From Hydra vulgaris (Eukaryota; Cnidaria; Hydrozoa; Anthoathecata; Hydridae), in contig NC_088921.1 of assembly GCF_038396675.1 (NCBI RefSeq), forward strand, positions 5,160,001-5,224,000: 64,000 bases of DNA. The letters are read 5' to 3'. The notes under the pieces are model-generated. The model was not told the origin of the DNA and made no database searches. It was given only the letters and a program-made list of their open reading frames with translations. This document shows, in pieces, positions 1 to 10,559 of the stretch (within the stretch, counting starts at the first letter, position 1; each line of letters begins with the position of its first letter). Position numbers and translations under genes: made by a program.

Positions 1-1350
1 ACAAATCTGAAATCAGTAATTATCGCCCCATCTCTGTTCTCTCCACATTTTCGAAAATCCTAGAAAAAATTATGTTCAACAGATTATACAAACACTTTCA
101 TAATAATAATCTACTTTACATTATTCAATTTGGTTTCAAGAAAGATAACTCAACTGAACATGCTATTATTTAATTTGAACGTGAAATCTCAAAATCATTT
201 GAAAAATCACAATATACACTAGGAATTTTTATTGACCTATCAAAAGCTTTTGATACGGTCGATCACCATATTTTGATTTATAAACTCAAATACTACGGAA
301 TAAAAAATAAAATTTTAAAATGGTTTAAAAGTTATCTATCTAATCGAAAACAGTTTGTATTATTTAACAATGATTATCAATCCACTTTTCTTAATACTTG
401 TGGAGTTCCACAAGGTTCAATTCTTGAACCTCTCCTTTTTTAATTTATATAAATGACTTAAATAAAGCTTCAAAACTAATGAGCATTATGTATGCAGATG
501 ATACAAACCTATTCCTTTCTAACTATGATATCGCTGAACTTTTTAAAACAATGAACGAATAACTCACACATATATCTAATTGGTTTAAGTGTAATAAGTT
601 AACCTTAAATATTAATAAAACAAAATGGGTTTTATTTCATTCGATTACAAAAAAACGATTTCTCCCTACAAATTTACCTCAAATTTTTATCGATCAAAAG
701 GAAATCAAAAGAGATTCTGTTACAAAATTTTTAGGTGTTTATCTTGAAGAAAATATTACTTGGAATCACCATATTGATTATATAAGCACAAAAATTTCTA
801 AAAACATGGGGATCCTATATAAATTACGAATCTATCTCAATAAGAAAGTCTTAATACAACTTTATTTCTCATTTATACATAGTTATTTAAATTATGCCAA
901 TATTGCTTGGGGAAGTACTGAAAAAAGTAAGTTGCAACGTCTTTATCTCCGTCAGAAACGCGCAATCCGTATAATCAATTTTGCAAATCGCTTCTCTCAT
1001 TCGAAGCATTATTTTATGGAAATGAGAATTTGAATATATACGAGTTAAATGTATTTAATACTTTATGTTTCGTATATATGTGGTTAAATAACTTATCCGT
1101 AGCCGTTTTCAAAGATCTTTTTTCTCTTAAACCAATCAGTGAATATACTTTGAGAAGTAATAACTTTTTAAATGAACCTTTTTGTCAAACAAGCTTTAAC
1201 CAATTTTGTATTACCTATCGAGCGCCACACCTTTGGAATAAATTTGTTTTGCCGAATTTTAATTTTGAAGTACGTATTACTTTTTGCCTAAAAAAAAAAC
1301 TGAAAAATCTCATTCTTTCATTAGATAATATTTTGTGTTATTATTAGTAG
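1..1350 (+). pseudogene. LINE reverse transcriptase, family A copy 1 (5' truncated by window)
   Basis: This is a decayed non-LTR retrotransposon RT read on the + strand. Recognisable blocks are an NYRPISVLS-like motif at the start, FIDLSKAFDTVDHH near 225-262, CGVPQGSILEP near 400-430, and a YADDTN catalytic block near 490-505. The C-terminal part survives as two open segments (806-1033 and 1030-1347) in different frames, ending in the YRAPHLWN motif usual near the end of LINE ORF2. Several stops and frameshifts interrupt it, so no product is expected. It resembles the copies at 22,440-24,893 (minus) and 44,035-46,010 (plus). CR1/Jockey-group membership is inferred from motif spacing, not from a search. 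Confidence 0.85.
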
Positions 1351-1495
1351 TAAAAGTTAAAAATATTTTTTGATCTACTTTTTTATTGTTTATATACATG
1401 TTTACGTTTATAGAATTTTATTCCTACTAATTTTATTTATTGTTCATATACTTTTTACTTTTTAACTTCCACATTGGTTTACTCTTGTATACAAT

Positions 1496-1647
1496 TCTGA
1501 TGGCAAGATCATCTTGATCTTTCTTCAGATCAGATTATTTACCTTCTAGTTTTGTAAAAGTTTATTAACTTTTTTTTTTATCTTATCTTTGTTAAATGCT
1601 TATTTGAGGTTCTGACGACAAGATCCTTGTGATCTTCTTTCAGATAC
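1496..1647 (+). repeat. Two related stem-loops in the LINE 3' UTR
   Basis: Two sequences of the same design lie downstream of the RT, at 1496-1534 and 1611-1647. In each, an inner AAGATC/GATCTT pair is preceded by a TCTGA box; the first copy also has an outer TCTGAT/ATCAGA pair. They are separated by a T-rich spacer. LINE RTs of several clades recognise a 3'-terminal stem-loop in their RNA, so this is a plausible recognition structure that has been duplicated. The function is inference. Confidence 0.55.
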
Positions 1648-1778
1648 CTAGTTTATATTTGTTATTTTTTATCATTGTAAGTTTATATTATTATTTTTAC
1701 TATTTTTTATTTTAAGCTGTACAACGATTAACAAATGTAAACCAAAAAAAAAAAAAAAAAAAATCGTTCATATATAAC

Positions 1779-1948
<170 letters not shown>

Positions 1949-2040
1949 TATACACCCACAAATTGTTTATACTATTTTTCACAAAAATACTTCTAGGTTC
2001 GACATTTTTATTGCTATTGTATATACTTTAATGTATTTTT

Positions 2041-2410
2041 TTCTTATTTATAGTGTACCACAAGGAGAACCTAATAATCAGTATAAATGTAGCACGACTA
2101 CGAGACCGGATATATAGAATTTTAATCAGCAATCTGAATATCTATTTGTAATTATTACTAATAACATTTAAAAAAACCACACCTATATCACAATCTGTAC
2201 ATAAAATAATAATTCATGGTGCTTCTATTACTGTGTATTTTAAGCATCCTCAAATAGGTTCTTTGTCTGAGACTATTGAAGCTATTGAAGCCAGAAACAA
2301 GGAAAATAAAACTGCACAAGTTAGTCATGCACGTCTAACTTTCTTGGTAGAAAACACTAGAGGTACAGCTGATTATTTGTTTGTGACATTTGATATGCAC
2401 ATTTATTGAG
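2041..2410 (+). pseudogene. Transib/RAG1-like transposase, C-terminal fragment
   Basis: A broken reading frame here matches the end of the complete Transib transposase at 56,377-58,356. It shows the zinc-ligand segment SVHKIIIHG (His pair spaced by five) and, further on, GSLSETIEAIEARNKENK, which aligns with the catalytic Glu block SEEAQEARNK of the complete copy. Upstream stops and the absence of both Asp blocks show that it is only a fragment. A short in-frame duplication (GAAGCTATT-like) sits just before the Glu block. No terminal repeat was seen on either side. Confidence 0.75.
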
Positions 2411-3314
2411 TGTTTTTTTTAATGTTATGCTATTGTTAATAGTTTTGACTATTTTTGTTAGACTATTTTTGTTAATTATTTTTTTTTTTTGTATAGAAAT
2501 CTCAATATAGTTTATAAGAACATTTCAAAGTTTTGTTGTCTATTGTTTTAAAAAGAAATGAAGAAGTAATTTAACAAATTTTTACTAGTAATTAACTAAT
2601 CTAGAAAGACCTATATCATGAATATCTGCGTTGAATTTTTAAAAAAACAACTATTTTCATAGGGACAAGTTATAAAAAACATCTATTAGAACGTTGAGAA
2701 ACTTTGTAAGAAACTTTAGAGCGAAGAATAAGATAATAGCAGATTTGTTTATAATTTTAATAAGTTTATATTTAATGATATTGTTTATTTTTAAATCGTG
2801 TTGATGAGACTGTTTGTAAAATACTATAAAATATAGGCGCCCACCGTTTTTTGAATATTTATATAAAAATTGTTAATAACAAAAATCAAAACAAAAGCAA
2901 ATCAATGTAATAATTTCTTTTGATTCAAATATTAAAACCTATGATTCCAGAAGAAAGTGACGTCATTCTGATTCAGACCGCCATCATCCTGATTTAAACC
3001 TCCGTCATTCTCGTTCAGACCGCCGTCTGAAGGTGCGCATTTATGGCGTTGCATTTTAAGTGTCTTTTTCACTTTTCTGTTAAAATTATTGACCTATACT
3101 TTTTTTTTATTGTTCCAATATTGGAAAATGAAAATGAAGAACTTTTAATAAAAATATCATGTGTTGGTAAACAAATTATATTAAATACAAATCTTATTTG
3201 CGCATACTTTTTTTATGGGTTTACATTACAAATTATGTAGTAGCTAAAAAAAAAAGTCAGATGAAAAATCTTAAAATTTTATAGTTAATCATTTAAGCAA
3301 TTTTAAATTATACT
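2411..3314. other. AT-rich DNA with no gene; small RS-like repeat at 2955-3025
   Basis: No supportable gene. At 2955-3025 there is a GC-richer patch made of a repeated unit of about 21 bp (CGTCATTCTGATTCAGACCG and variants). One frame reads as Arg/Ser/Asp/His-rich peptide. An open frame at 3043-3240 has no recognisable motif and is not called. Confidence 0.5.
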
Positions 3315-3318
3315 TTAA

Positions 3319-4529
3319 GGTGGTTTCTACATAATAATAAGTCAAAATTTTTTCAAAAATTGATTTTTTGGCAAATGAGATATTCTAATGTAAAATATAA
3401 CGTTATTTCTGTTTGTTTAAGCTTTTTACAAAATTTACTATTTTATAGAGGAAGTTATAATTTTAGTGCCTAGCAACGGCCATAGCAACCATTTTATTTT
3501 TTTAGTTATTATCTTAAATGTACCTTAAAACTTCAACTAGTACATCTCTTTTGCTATTCTAATGTTGCCTTGTACGTCCAAGTTGTTAAATATTTAAAAA
3601 TTTTAAGTTATGCTGTTGAAAAGTGCAAACAGCAGGTAGGCTTTTTTATAATAACTTTTTTTACTGTTTTTTAATGTGTTTGTTCATTTTAGCTGGATTC
3701 TAGTAAAATAATAAAGATTTAATATGGGAAACCTTCGAAATAACAAAACAAAGACATCAAGAAAGGGTCTTGGGGCTAGTGGTTGTAAAAAATCTGAACA
3801 ATTTGTAAATAACAAATGGGGTATTTGTTTTATCATAATATCTGAAAAAATGAACCGACACAGCATCCAAAATTTACTTATTACAACATCAGATAAGACT
3901 AAAGCAAAAAGAAAAAAACTAAAAGCCATCAATAAGGGTTTATTGGATAAAGACATAAAGAGGGAGGAGAAACTTATTTAGAAGGCGGATTTTAGTTTTA
4001 AAAACAAATTTAATTTCTTGTTTTTCGATTTTCTACCATATTGTTTTTTAAGAAAATTGTCTCACGATAAACATCATAAATTTTGAATTAATAGTAATAA
4101 CTACTTGAAATTTTCAGGGCTTATTCATCCAGTGTACTGCTAATGCCTGATTTTTTTTCAAATAAATTTATTTTTTGTAAGTCGTGGTTAGGAAACTAAG
4201 ATTAGAGGCTTAGTAGCAGATTTTTCGAAAACACAGTTGTTTTGACGCATAACTTTTACTAGAAACAAAATCTTTTAATAAAAAAAAATTTACGCACTAG
4301 ATACAGGTAGCACACACAAGTATACCAAGTTTGAAAGTAAAATAAGTTTTTAGTCATGAGAAATCGTGTTTTGAGTAAACTCTATTTTTTGGGGTTATTT
4401 TGACTCTATAGGCCTCTATGTGATCATCAATATATTTTTGGAGTTCGAAAAAATATTTTTTTTTACACATTCTGTACCTACTATTCAAAAAATTAATGAA
4501 TAAAAAGTTTTGATTACATAAGAACCACC
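3319..4529 (+). mobile_element. Internally deleted TTAA-type element related to 5682-8578
   Basis: The left end is TTAA followed by GGTGGTTTC; the right end is GAACCACC followed by TTAT, so the 4-bp duplication carries one mismatch. The same GGTGGTT terminus and TTAA flank occur on the complete element at 5682-8578. The single internal ORF resembles the extreme C-terminus of that element's transposase, so the body has probably lost the catalytic core. This would be a non-autonomous derivative. The superfamily (Kolobok-like) is inferred from TTAA and the relative's transposase. Confidence 0.65.
3724..3981 (+). CDS. Residual ORF with transposase C-terminus-like tail (85 aa)
   Basis: Short basic ORF inside the deleted TTAA element. 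Its first residues (MGNLRNNKTKTSRKG) parallel the start of the larger element's transposase (MGNQKNKIKATKRKK at 6246). Its tail (KAKRKKLKAINKGLLDKD) parallels the Lys-rich tail of that protein (KIRRKNIRAAKKGKFDQE). It therefore looks like the two termini of one transposase joined by an internal deletion, with DDE core residues missing. Expression is unknown. It could serve as a DNA-binding relic or be neutral debris. Confidence 0.5.
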   Translation: MGNLRNNKTKTSRKGLGASGCKKSEQFVNNKWGICFIIISEKMNRHSIQNLLITTSDKTKAKRKKLKAINKGLLDKDIKREEKLI

Positions 4530-4531
4530 TT

Positions 4532-5270
4532 ATGTTGTTTAATTGCAACTTCTCCTCAAACTATCGACCTATCTCACGCACTTCTGTCCCTCACAAGGTA
4601 ATGGAACGACTTGTACACAGACACTTTACTGACCACTTGAAAAAAATAAACTCATCAGCTCTGATTAACACGGGTTCTGAAAGGGAAAAGGTTGCGTCAC
4701 AAACCTACTCGAAACTACCGACATCTTGACTTAAGTTGCTCGCAACCGATATCTTATTCACAGACTTTGATAAAGCATTCGATAAAGTAACGCACCGTCG
4801 TCTGCAGCATAATTTCAAACCCTACGGAGTGTCCGAAAACTTGCATAAATGGATCAAAAGCTGACAAACCAACCTCCTACAACGCGTAACCATTGATAAC
4901 AATAAATTCGATTGGAAAACAGTATCGAGCGGTTTGCCACAAGGATCTGTTCTTTGACTACTTCTTTTCCTTATCTACATTAACGATTTGCCAAACAAAA
5001 TAGGACACCGCTTTAAAATGTATGCAGGCAACTGTAAAATAATTAAATTTCTCGAAATAAACCATGACAAAGTCAGGCGCACAGGGCAAAGCAACAACAA
5101 AAATTGGCTGCAATTTATACAAGAAATAACTTGGTAGGCCAACTGCATCAGCTATCATGCACGTCATCTGAACGAGACCTAGGCCTTTTTATGACTAGCG
5201 CCTTAAAGTTAAAAACAAATCTGCGTGGCTGCATCAGTTGACAACCAAGTGCTTGGCAGGCTCAAGAAGA
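4532..5270 (+). pseudogene. LINE RT fragment (family B)
   Basis: Decayed non-LTR RT immediately right of the TTAA element. Visible blocks are NYRPISRTSVPHKVMERLV near 4559, DFDKAFDKVTHRRL near 4760-4803, SGLPQGSVL near 4928-4956, IYINDLPN near 4975, and a degenerate catalytic box YAGN (normally YADD) near 5021. At least three stops interrupt it. Motif wording is closest to the nearly intact LINE at 35.4-38.8 kb. Confidence 0.8.
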
Positions 5271-5677
5271 CATTTAAGGTCGAAGTTTTGCATTATGGCG
5301 GACACTGAATTTTTCGTAAGTTTTATTTATAATTGACATGCAAGAAACTTTTGATTTAAAAAATGATTCTAAATCACTATATTGATGTGGTAAACTTGCA
5401 TCCAGAAGAGTATTTTGCGCAGATTATTGCTGATAAGTATAGTAATTATTAATACCAGACAGAAGAATACAGACAACTCGTGTTACGAACTTTCTGATGC
5501 AGATACAAATGTTAACGATTTTTTAAAACCACTAAAGAAACATTTTTGTATGAAATGTAAATCTTATAATCACAAATTATAATTGTAACATAATTATTTT
5601 AGTTAAAAAAAAAATTGATAGACAGAAAAATTTTTTTTTAATAAAATTGATGAAAATAAATTGTTTTCAGATTATTG
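5271..5677. other. No gene seen
   Basis: AT-rich stretch between the LINE fragment and the TTAA element. One frame holds scattered peptide-like segments, but stops are frequent and no family is recognised. Confidence 0.4.
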
Positions 5678-5727
5678 TTAAGGTGGTTCCCCTAGAAAAA
5701 AAATACGATATAAAAAAAAATCAAAAT

Positions 5728-5729
<2 letters not shown>

Positions 5730-5805
<76 letters not shown>
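5730..5805. repeat. (TA)n microsatellite inside the TTAA element
   Basis: Pure TA array about 50 bp inside the left terminus of the 5682-8578 element, so it arose or expanded within the transposon. Confidence 0.97.
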
Positions 5806-5808
<3 letters not shown>

Positions 5809-6245
5809 TGCCATTCTATACTCTTTCCAATGATATATATTGTTTGATAGGTCATTTGAAGTATATACATGAAAAATTTGGGTTTTAGAATATGGGTACT
5901 TTAAAAACGCCCCTAACAACGCCTTAGCAACATATTTTGTATATATATATATTTGACAAATTGACCAAAATAAGTGGTCATTTAATTTTTTTTTTGCTCT
6001 GATTCTAAAGCACTATATGTTCTGTAAATTACTCAAATGTGCACGGAATTAATTAATGAAACAGGAGAAAGTTAATGAAAACAAAGTTAGTGTGGTTTGC
6101 AGAGATATATTTTGCCTGTTTGAAAATGCTATGTTTGTTATGCTTTATAAATGTATTTTTATTTTGTTTTCAATAAATATTGTTTCTAAATAATAACAAT
6201 TTCAATAATAATTTTAACTGAGTGTACTTTAAGTGCATCTATATA

Positions 6246-8015
6246 ATGGGCAATCAAAAAAATAAAATTAAAGCAACCAAACGTAAAAAGATTTTTTGTG
6301 TTAGCAATAAACAGAAGATGTTCCTGATAACTTACGTAGTCGAAAAATCAAAAAAAGAAAGTTAGTAGATGAATCTCTAGATAAAAAAAGGAATATAGAT
6401 TCAGATAATTATAACTTGATTATAAATTTTACTTTACTAAAAGATTTTTTGAACTCCTTTTTATGTTGTCCTGAATGCCATTTAAAAAACCTTGAACTTA
6501 TTGATAAACTTTCTTTTCGAATAGACTATGCACACAAACTGAATTTAAATTGTTACGACTGCCCTTATAGCATTTGATCTTTTACTTCACCAGAATGTGC
6601 ACAATCTGAAAATATACAGGGTTGCCATAAATTCGAAATCAATGTTTTAGCAAAAATGGCATTTCGTGAAGTTGAAAAAGGCCATAAATCAATGAAAAAT
6701 GTTAGTAGATGTCTGAATATGTTTTCGATCAAAGAAACAACTTACCATGCTCTCAATAACTCATTGTGTAAAGCCGATTATGAAGCTGCTAGTACTAGTA
6801 TGCAGGAAGGTATCTGATATAAAAAGGAAGGTATCTGATATAAAAACCACCTTTAATGATAAAACTAAACCAACTAATTGTCGAGTTTCTGTTGATAGCA
6901 CCTGGCAAAAAAAGTGGGTTTTCATCATTGAATGGAGTCGTAACAGCATTAAACCGTGGTAGATGCGTTGACGTTCATGTTATGTCAAAAAGTTGCAAAA
7001 AGTGTTCTGTTTGGAAAAAAAGAAAAAATAATTCTGACTACGATTATGATCAATGGAAAGCAGAACATTCTAAAAGCGATGAATGTGAAACTAATCACTT
7101 AAAATCATCAAGTGCTATGGATGTTGCTGGGGCTGTAGAAATCTTTTCAAGATCAATAAAAAAGAATGGTCTAATTTATATTGAATATTTAGGAGATGGA
7201 GGTTATTCATCTTACTCTGAGATAGTTTCCAGTTAATCATATAAAGAACATGGTAATATTGTTCCCCAAAAATTAGAGTGTATTGGGCATGTTCAAAAAC
7301 GCCTCGTACTCGATTTCGAAACATTGTAAAAAAATATAAAGGAACATCAACTCCTTTGTCAGGTAAAGAAAAGTTTACAGAAAAGACCATCAATTCAATG
7401 CAAAATTATTTTGGCAGGGCTATAAGAGATAATAAAAACAATCTGTATGCAATGAAAAAAGCCACTGGTGCTATTCTTTGGCATTGTACTAACTTTGAAA
7501 GTTCTGAGTACCGTCATAGATTTTGTCCTGTTGGCAAAGATAGCCGGTGTAAATACAAAGAAAACAGTGATTACAAACCTAGTATTAATCTAGGGTTATG
7601 GATTCATAACCCGCTTTTATTAGCATTTGTTTTGCTGTCTGATGAGGAACTACTCCGAAAATGTCTCCATAGTGAAACACAAAATTCAAAGGAAGCTTTT
7701 AATAATATCATATGGAATAAATGTCCAAAAAATGTTTACCTTAGGAGATCAGTGTTAGAAATAGGGACAAATTCAGCTGTATTAGACTTTAATAATGGTA
7801 GTTTTGGTGTGACTCCTGTTTTTAAATATTTTGGAATTTCAAATGGTTACTGTTTTGACCAATTATCTGTTAATAGAAATAAAGAATGCATTGTTAAGAG
7901 CGCTAAAAAGACCAACGAAAAAGGAAAAATCAGAAGAAAAAATATAAGGGCTGCTAAAAAGGGTAAATTTGACCAAGAAAAAGCCAAGGAAAGTTATTTT
8001 TCTGGTGGATTTTAA
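6246..8015 (+). pseudogene. Mutator/Kolobok-like DDE transposase
   Basis: N-terminal basic region from ATG 6246, then a Cys-rich segment (CCPEC near 6466). The catalytic domain follows: CRVSVDSTWQKKW with the first Asp near 6894, then SSLNGVVTAL and MSKSCKKCSVW. YLGDGGYSSYSE has the second Asp near 7195, and KLECIGHVQKRL has the Glu near 7276. The C-terminal half (LSGKEKFTEKTI, MQNYFGRAIRDN, HRFCPVGKDSRC) is open from 7278 and ends in a Lys-rich tail at 8015. Frame changes near 6900 and 7290, plus stops near 6580, 6820 and 7234, break the gene. All three acidic residues are still encoded but not in one frame. Confidence 0.85.
6804..6845 (+). repeat. Perfect 21-bp tandem duplication
   Basis: The unit AGGAAGGTATCTGATATAAA(A) occurs twice back to back inside the transposase pseudogene, carrying an in-frame TGA in the coding frame and contributing to its inactivation. 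Confidence 0.9.
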
Positions 8016-8578
8016 ATTTGCGTTATTTTTTTTGTATTTAGTTTTTTAAATTGAATATTTAACGAAATATGATTTTTATGCGATTTTAAGTTTTTCAAAC
8101 CTTATATTTTCATGAATATTAAACTTTATCACTTGAAATTTTTAGGAAACACCCTTCAAACATATACCTAGAAACTGAGCGGAAAGAAACCACTTATTCT
8201 TTATTTGATTGAATTTATTTTAATTTTATATCTAGATGGAGGGTTGCAAAAGAGTAATTTTTTACGTTGAACGCCATTATGAGTTTTTCAGCTTTTATAT
8301 ATAGATCTTTTTTTCCGCTCATTCCCTTTATATATATGTAATTTATCATTATACCAAATTTAATATTATATACATTAGTTGTTTTAAAATTATTGGGTCC
8401 CAAGTCTTTCCTAAATTTGCTCAAAAAATAGCAAAAAAATGCTGATTCAGCTTTAAAAAATGCCCATTTTGTTATAAAATTAAAATTTTTAAATTCGTAT
8501 TTAATTCTAGTATTGAAAAATTGATATGAAAACAATTCGCAATTACTATAAAAAAAATAGTTTTTTTCTAAGGGAACC

Positions 8579-8985
8579 TTAAATGGGAGTAAAAATAAAT
8601 ATCGTTATTAAACTGCAAGTTTATAAAGTTTGTATATCAGGAGATTCATCATCACATAACACATTGTCTTATGAATGCTCTTGTCATATAGTTATCGATA
8701 GTTTATCAACGCAATTGCTATATCTGATTTATTAGTCACATTGCGCTATGAAAGCACGGTATTAAATTTAAAAATATTGAAAAACAACGGCATCTTTTAT
8801 TAGCATACGATCGATCCGAATTTTGTAAACAATAAGAAAATCGCAAGGTTTATTCCTTTATAATCGAAATTTTATCCTTTAAAGTTAACGAATCCTACAA
8901 AGTAGCCTAGAAACTAAAAAAAATATCATTATTTTCATTTACATGATTTAAGATTTTTTTTTGCCACTTAAAACCCCAATATTTA
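8579..8985. other. AT-rich, no gene seen
   Basis: Flank of the TTAA element. No open frame with a recognisable family and no RNA gene detected by eye. Confidence 0.4.
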
Positions 8986-9147
8986 ACAACTCGGAATTAA
9001 AAAGTCACCGTTAAAAAAAATATACCATTGACACCTCTCCCACCAAACCTTAATAACTGTTATAGAACAACTCGGAATTAAAAAGTCACCGGTAAAAAAA
9101 AAATATACCATTGATACCTCTCCCATCAAACCTTAATATCTGTTATT
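8986..9147. repeat. Tandem duplication, unit about 80 bp
   Basis: Two copies begin AACAACTCGGAATTAAAAAG at 8986 and 9066. Both continue through a poly(A) run and an ACCTCTCCCACCAAACC-like segment with few differences. Confidence 0.85.
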
Positions 9148-10439
9148 GAGAACCACGTATCTATCTACCCTTAGTTTATTATTACTTATCACTTTGTCAT
9201 TTACGAAAACATATAAAGTCTCTTTACCCCATACCAACATCATTACCACTTGTATTCAATTACACACCATTACCACCCTTATAACTCAAATGTTTTTTGA
9301 CCCAGATATTTTAGACCCATTAACCAATCTTGCTAAATTAAACCATTATAAATAATCATCACCCGGTGTACACATCTCACCCTTAGTACCACCTTGTTTA
9401 TTTACAAAAATTATAAAATTCTTTTACCTCCTACCACTAACTAACACACCATTATTACCACCTTTAATACCACCTGTTAATCGAATTACCTATCCCACCC
9501 TTTTAATTACCTTGTTCAATGGAACCATTATAATTTATTATTCCACCCCACCTTTAACCGCAACCGACTCTCATTATTTATGGTCATAACTGTTGATTTA
9601 AAAAAGATTTAAAAAAATAATTAAATATCAATTAGGCCTAACAACAAACGCTATTTAATTGAAAATTTATATTTCGAACAAATTAACTTCGACGAAAAAT
9701 TCTACAAAACTTCCGAATTTTATTTTTATGTTGAGAACAAAAGAAACACAAATGAAAAGTTTTTTTGAAAGAAACAAAGATGGACGCAAACTTAAACTTC
9801 TAAAAATAATTGACATAAACATAAACTTATATAGTGTAAATCGAAAACAAATATAATTTTAATTTTTCATTGCAAAATTAAATATCTAAAAGATTACATA
9901 AAAATAAATACAAAAAACATTAAACAAAAAATTTTCTGCATAACGTTACAAATAATTTTAGAGTTTTAAAACTTCTAAAAAGTATTTAAAGTTAAATCAT
10001 TAAATAAAATATAACGAAAATTTATCCAGTTTTTATTTATCTAAATTATGATTATATATTTCATGAACAATGAAATAAAAATATAATTAACAAAAAACAA
10101 TAACAAAAATTTCAAAAAGGTTTTGAAAAAATATAATCATATTAGAATTATTACTAATAAAGTTATTTAATAAAAATTATATATATTAATAATACAATAG
10201 TTATATAATTATTAAAACTAATAATTATATATATTATAATTATTAAAATTATTTATTTATAATATAGTTTGATCCTTAAATACAAAATACTCCTTTAAAT
10301 AATTTAGAAAATTAATGAAAAATTTTAAAATATTAATAAAATTAAATCGTACATTTTAAAACATATTTATTTATAAAATAATATATTAAATATTTCATTT
10401 ATTATTTTATAACTATTGTTCATATTTTAATTAAGATAT
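9148..10439. other. Pyrimidine-biased then very AT-rich DNA, no gene seen
   Basis: 9150-9600 is C/T/A-rich with recurrent ACCAC-type triplets; 9600-10440 is almost entirely A and T. The open frames at 9146-9355 and 9659-9856 have no motif support. The left end of the virus-like element may lie in here, but no terminal repeat could be paired with the right side. Confidence 0.4.
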
Positions 10440-10559
10440 TAAACATTTTTTTCGTATTATAAAGTTTTATAATTCATCGAGGTTATAAAAATTTTTGGTT
10501 AAAAAAAGGTTTTGGTAACCAAAATTTTTTCCATGGTAGTTGATCATCAACCACTTGAG

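Larger units (their letters stand above)
5682..8578 (+). mobile_element. TTAA-flanked DNA transposon (Kolobok-like), 2.9 kb
   Basis: Flanked by TTAA on both sides (5678-5681 and 8579-8582). Ends are GGTGGTTCCCCTAGAAAAAA on the left and, in inverse complement, GGTTCCCTTAGAAAAAA on the right, so the TIR is short and imperfect. It contains one broken transposase gene on the + strand and a (TA)n array just inside the left end. TTAA duplications with a large DDE transposase fit Kolobok. The transposase sequence itself belongs to the group annotated as Mutator-like transposase domain. Confidence 0.75.

Noticed and set aside
9146..9355. Thr/Leu-rich open frame
   Set aside because: Low-complexity pyrimidine-rich DNA with no supporting signal.
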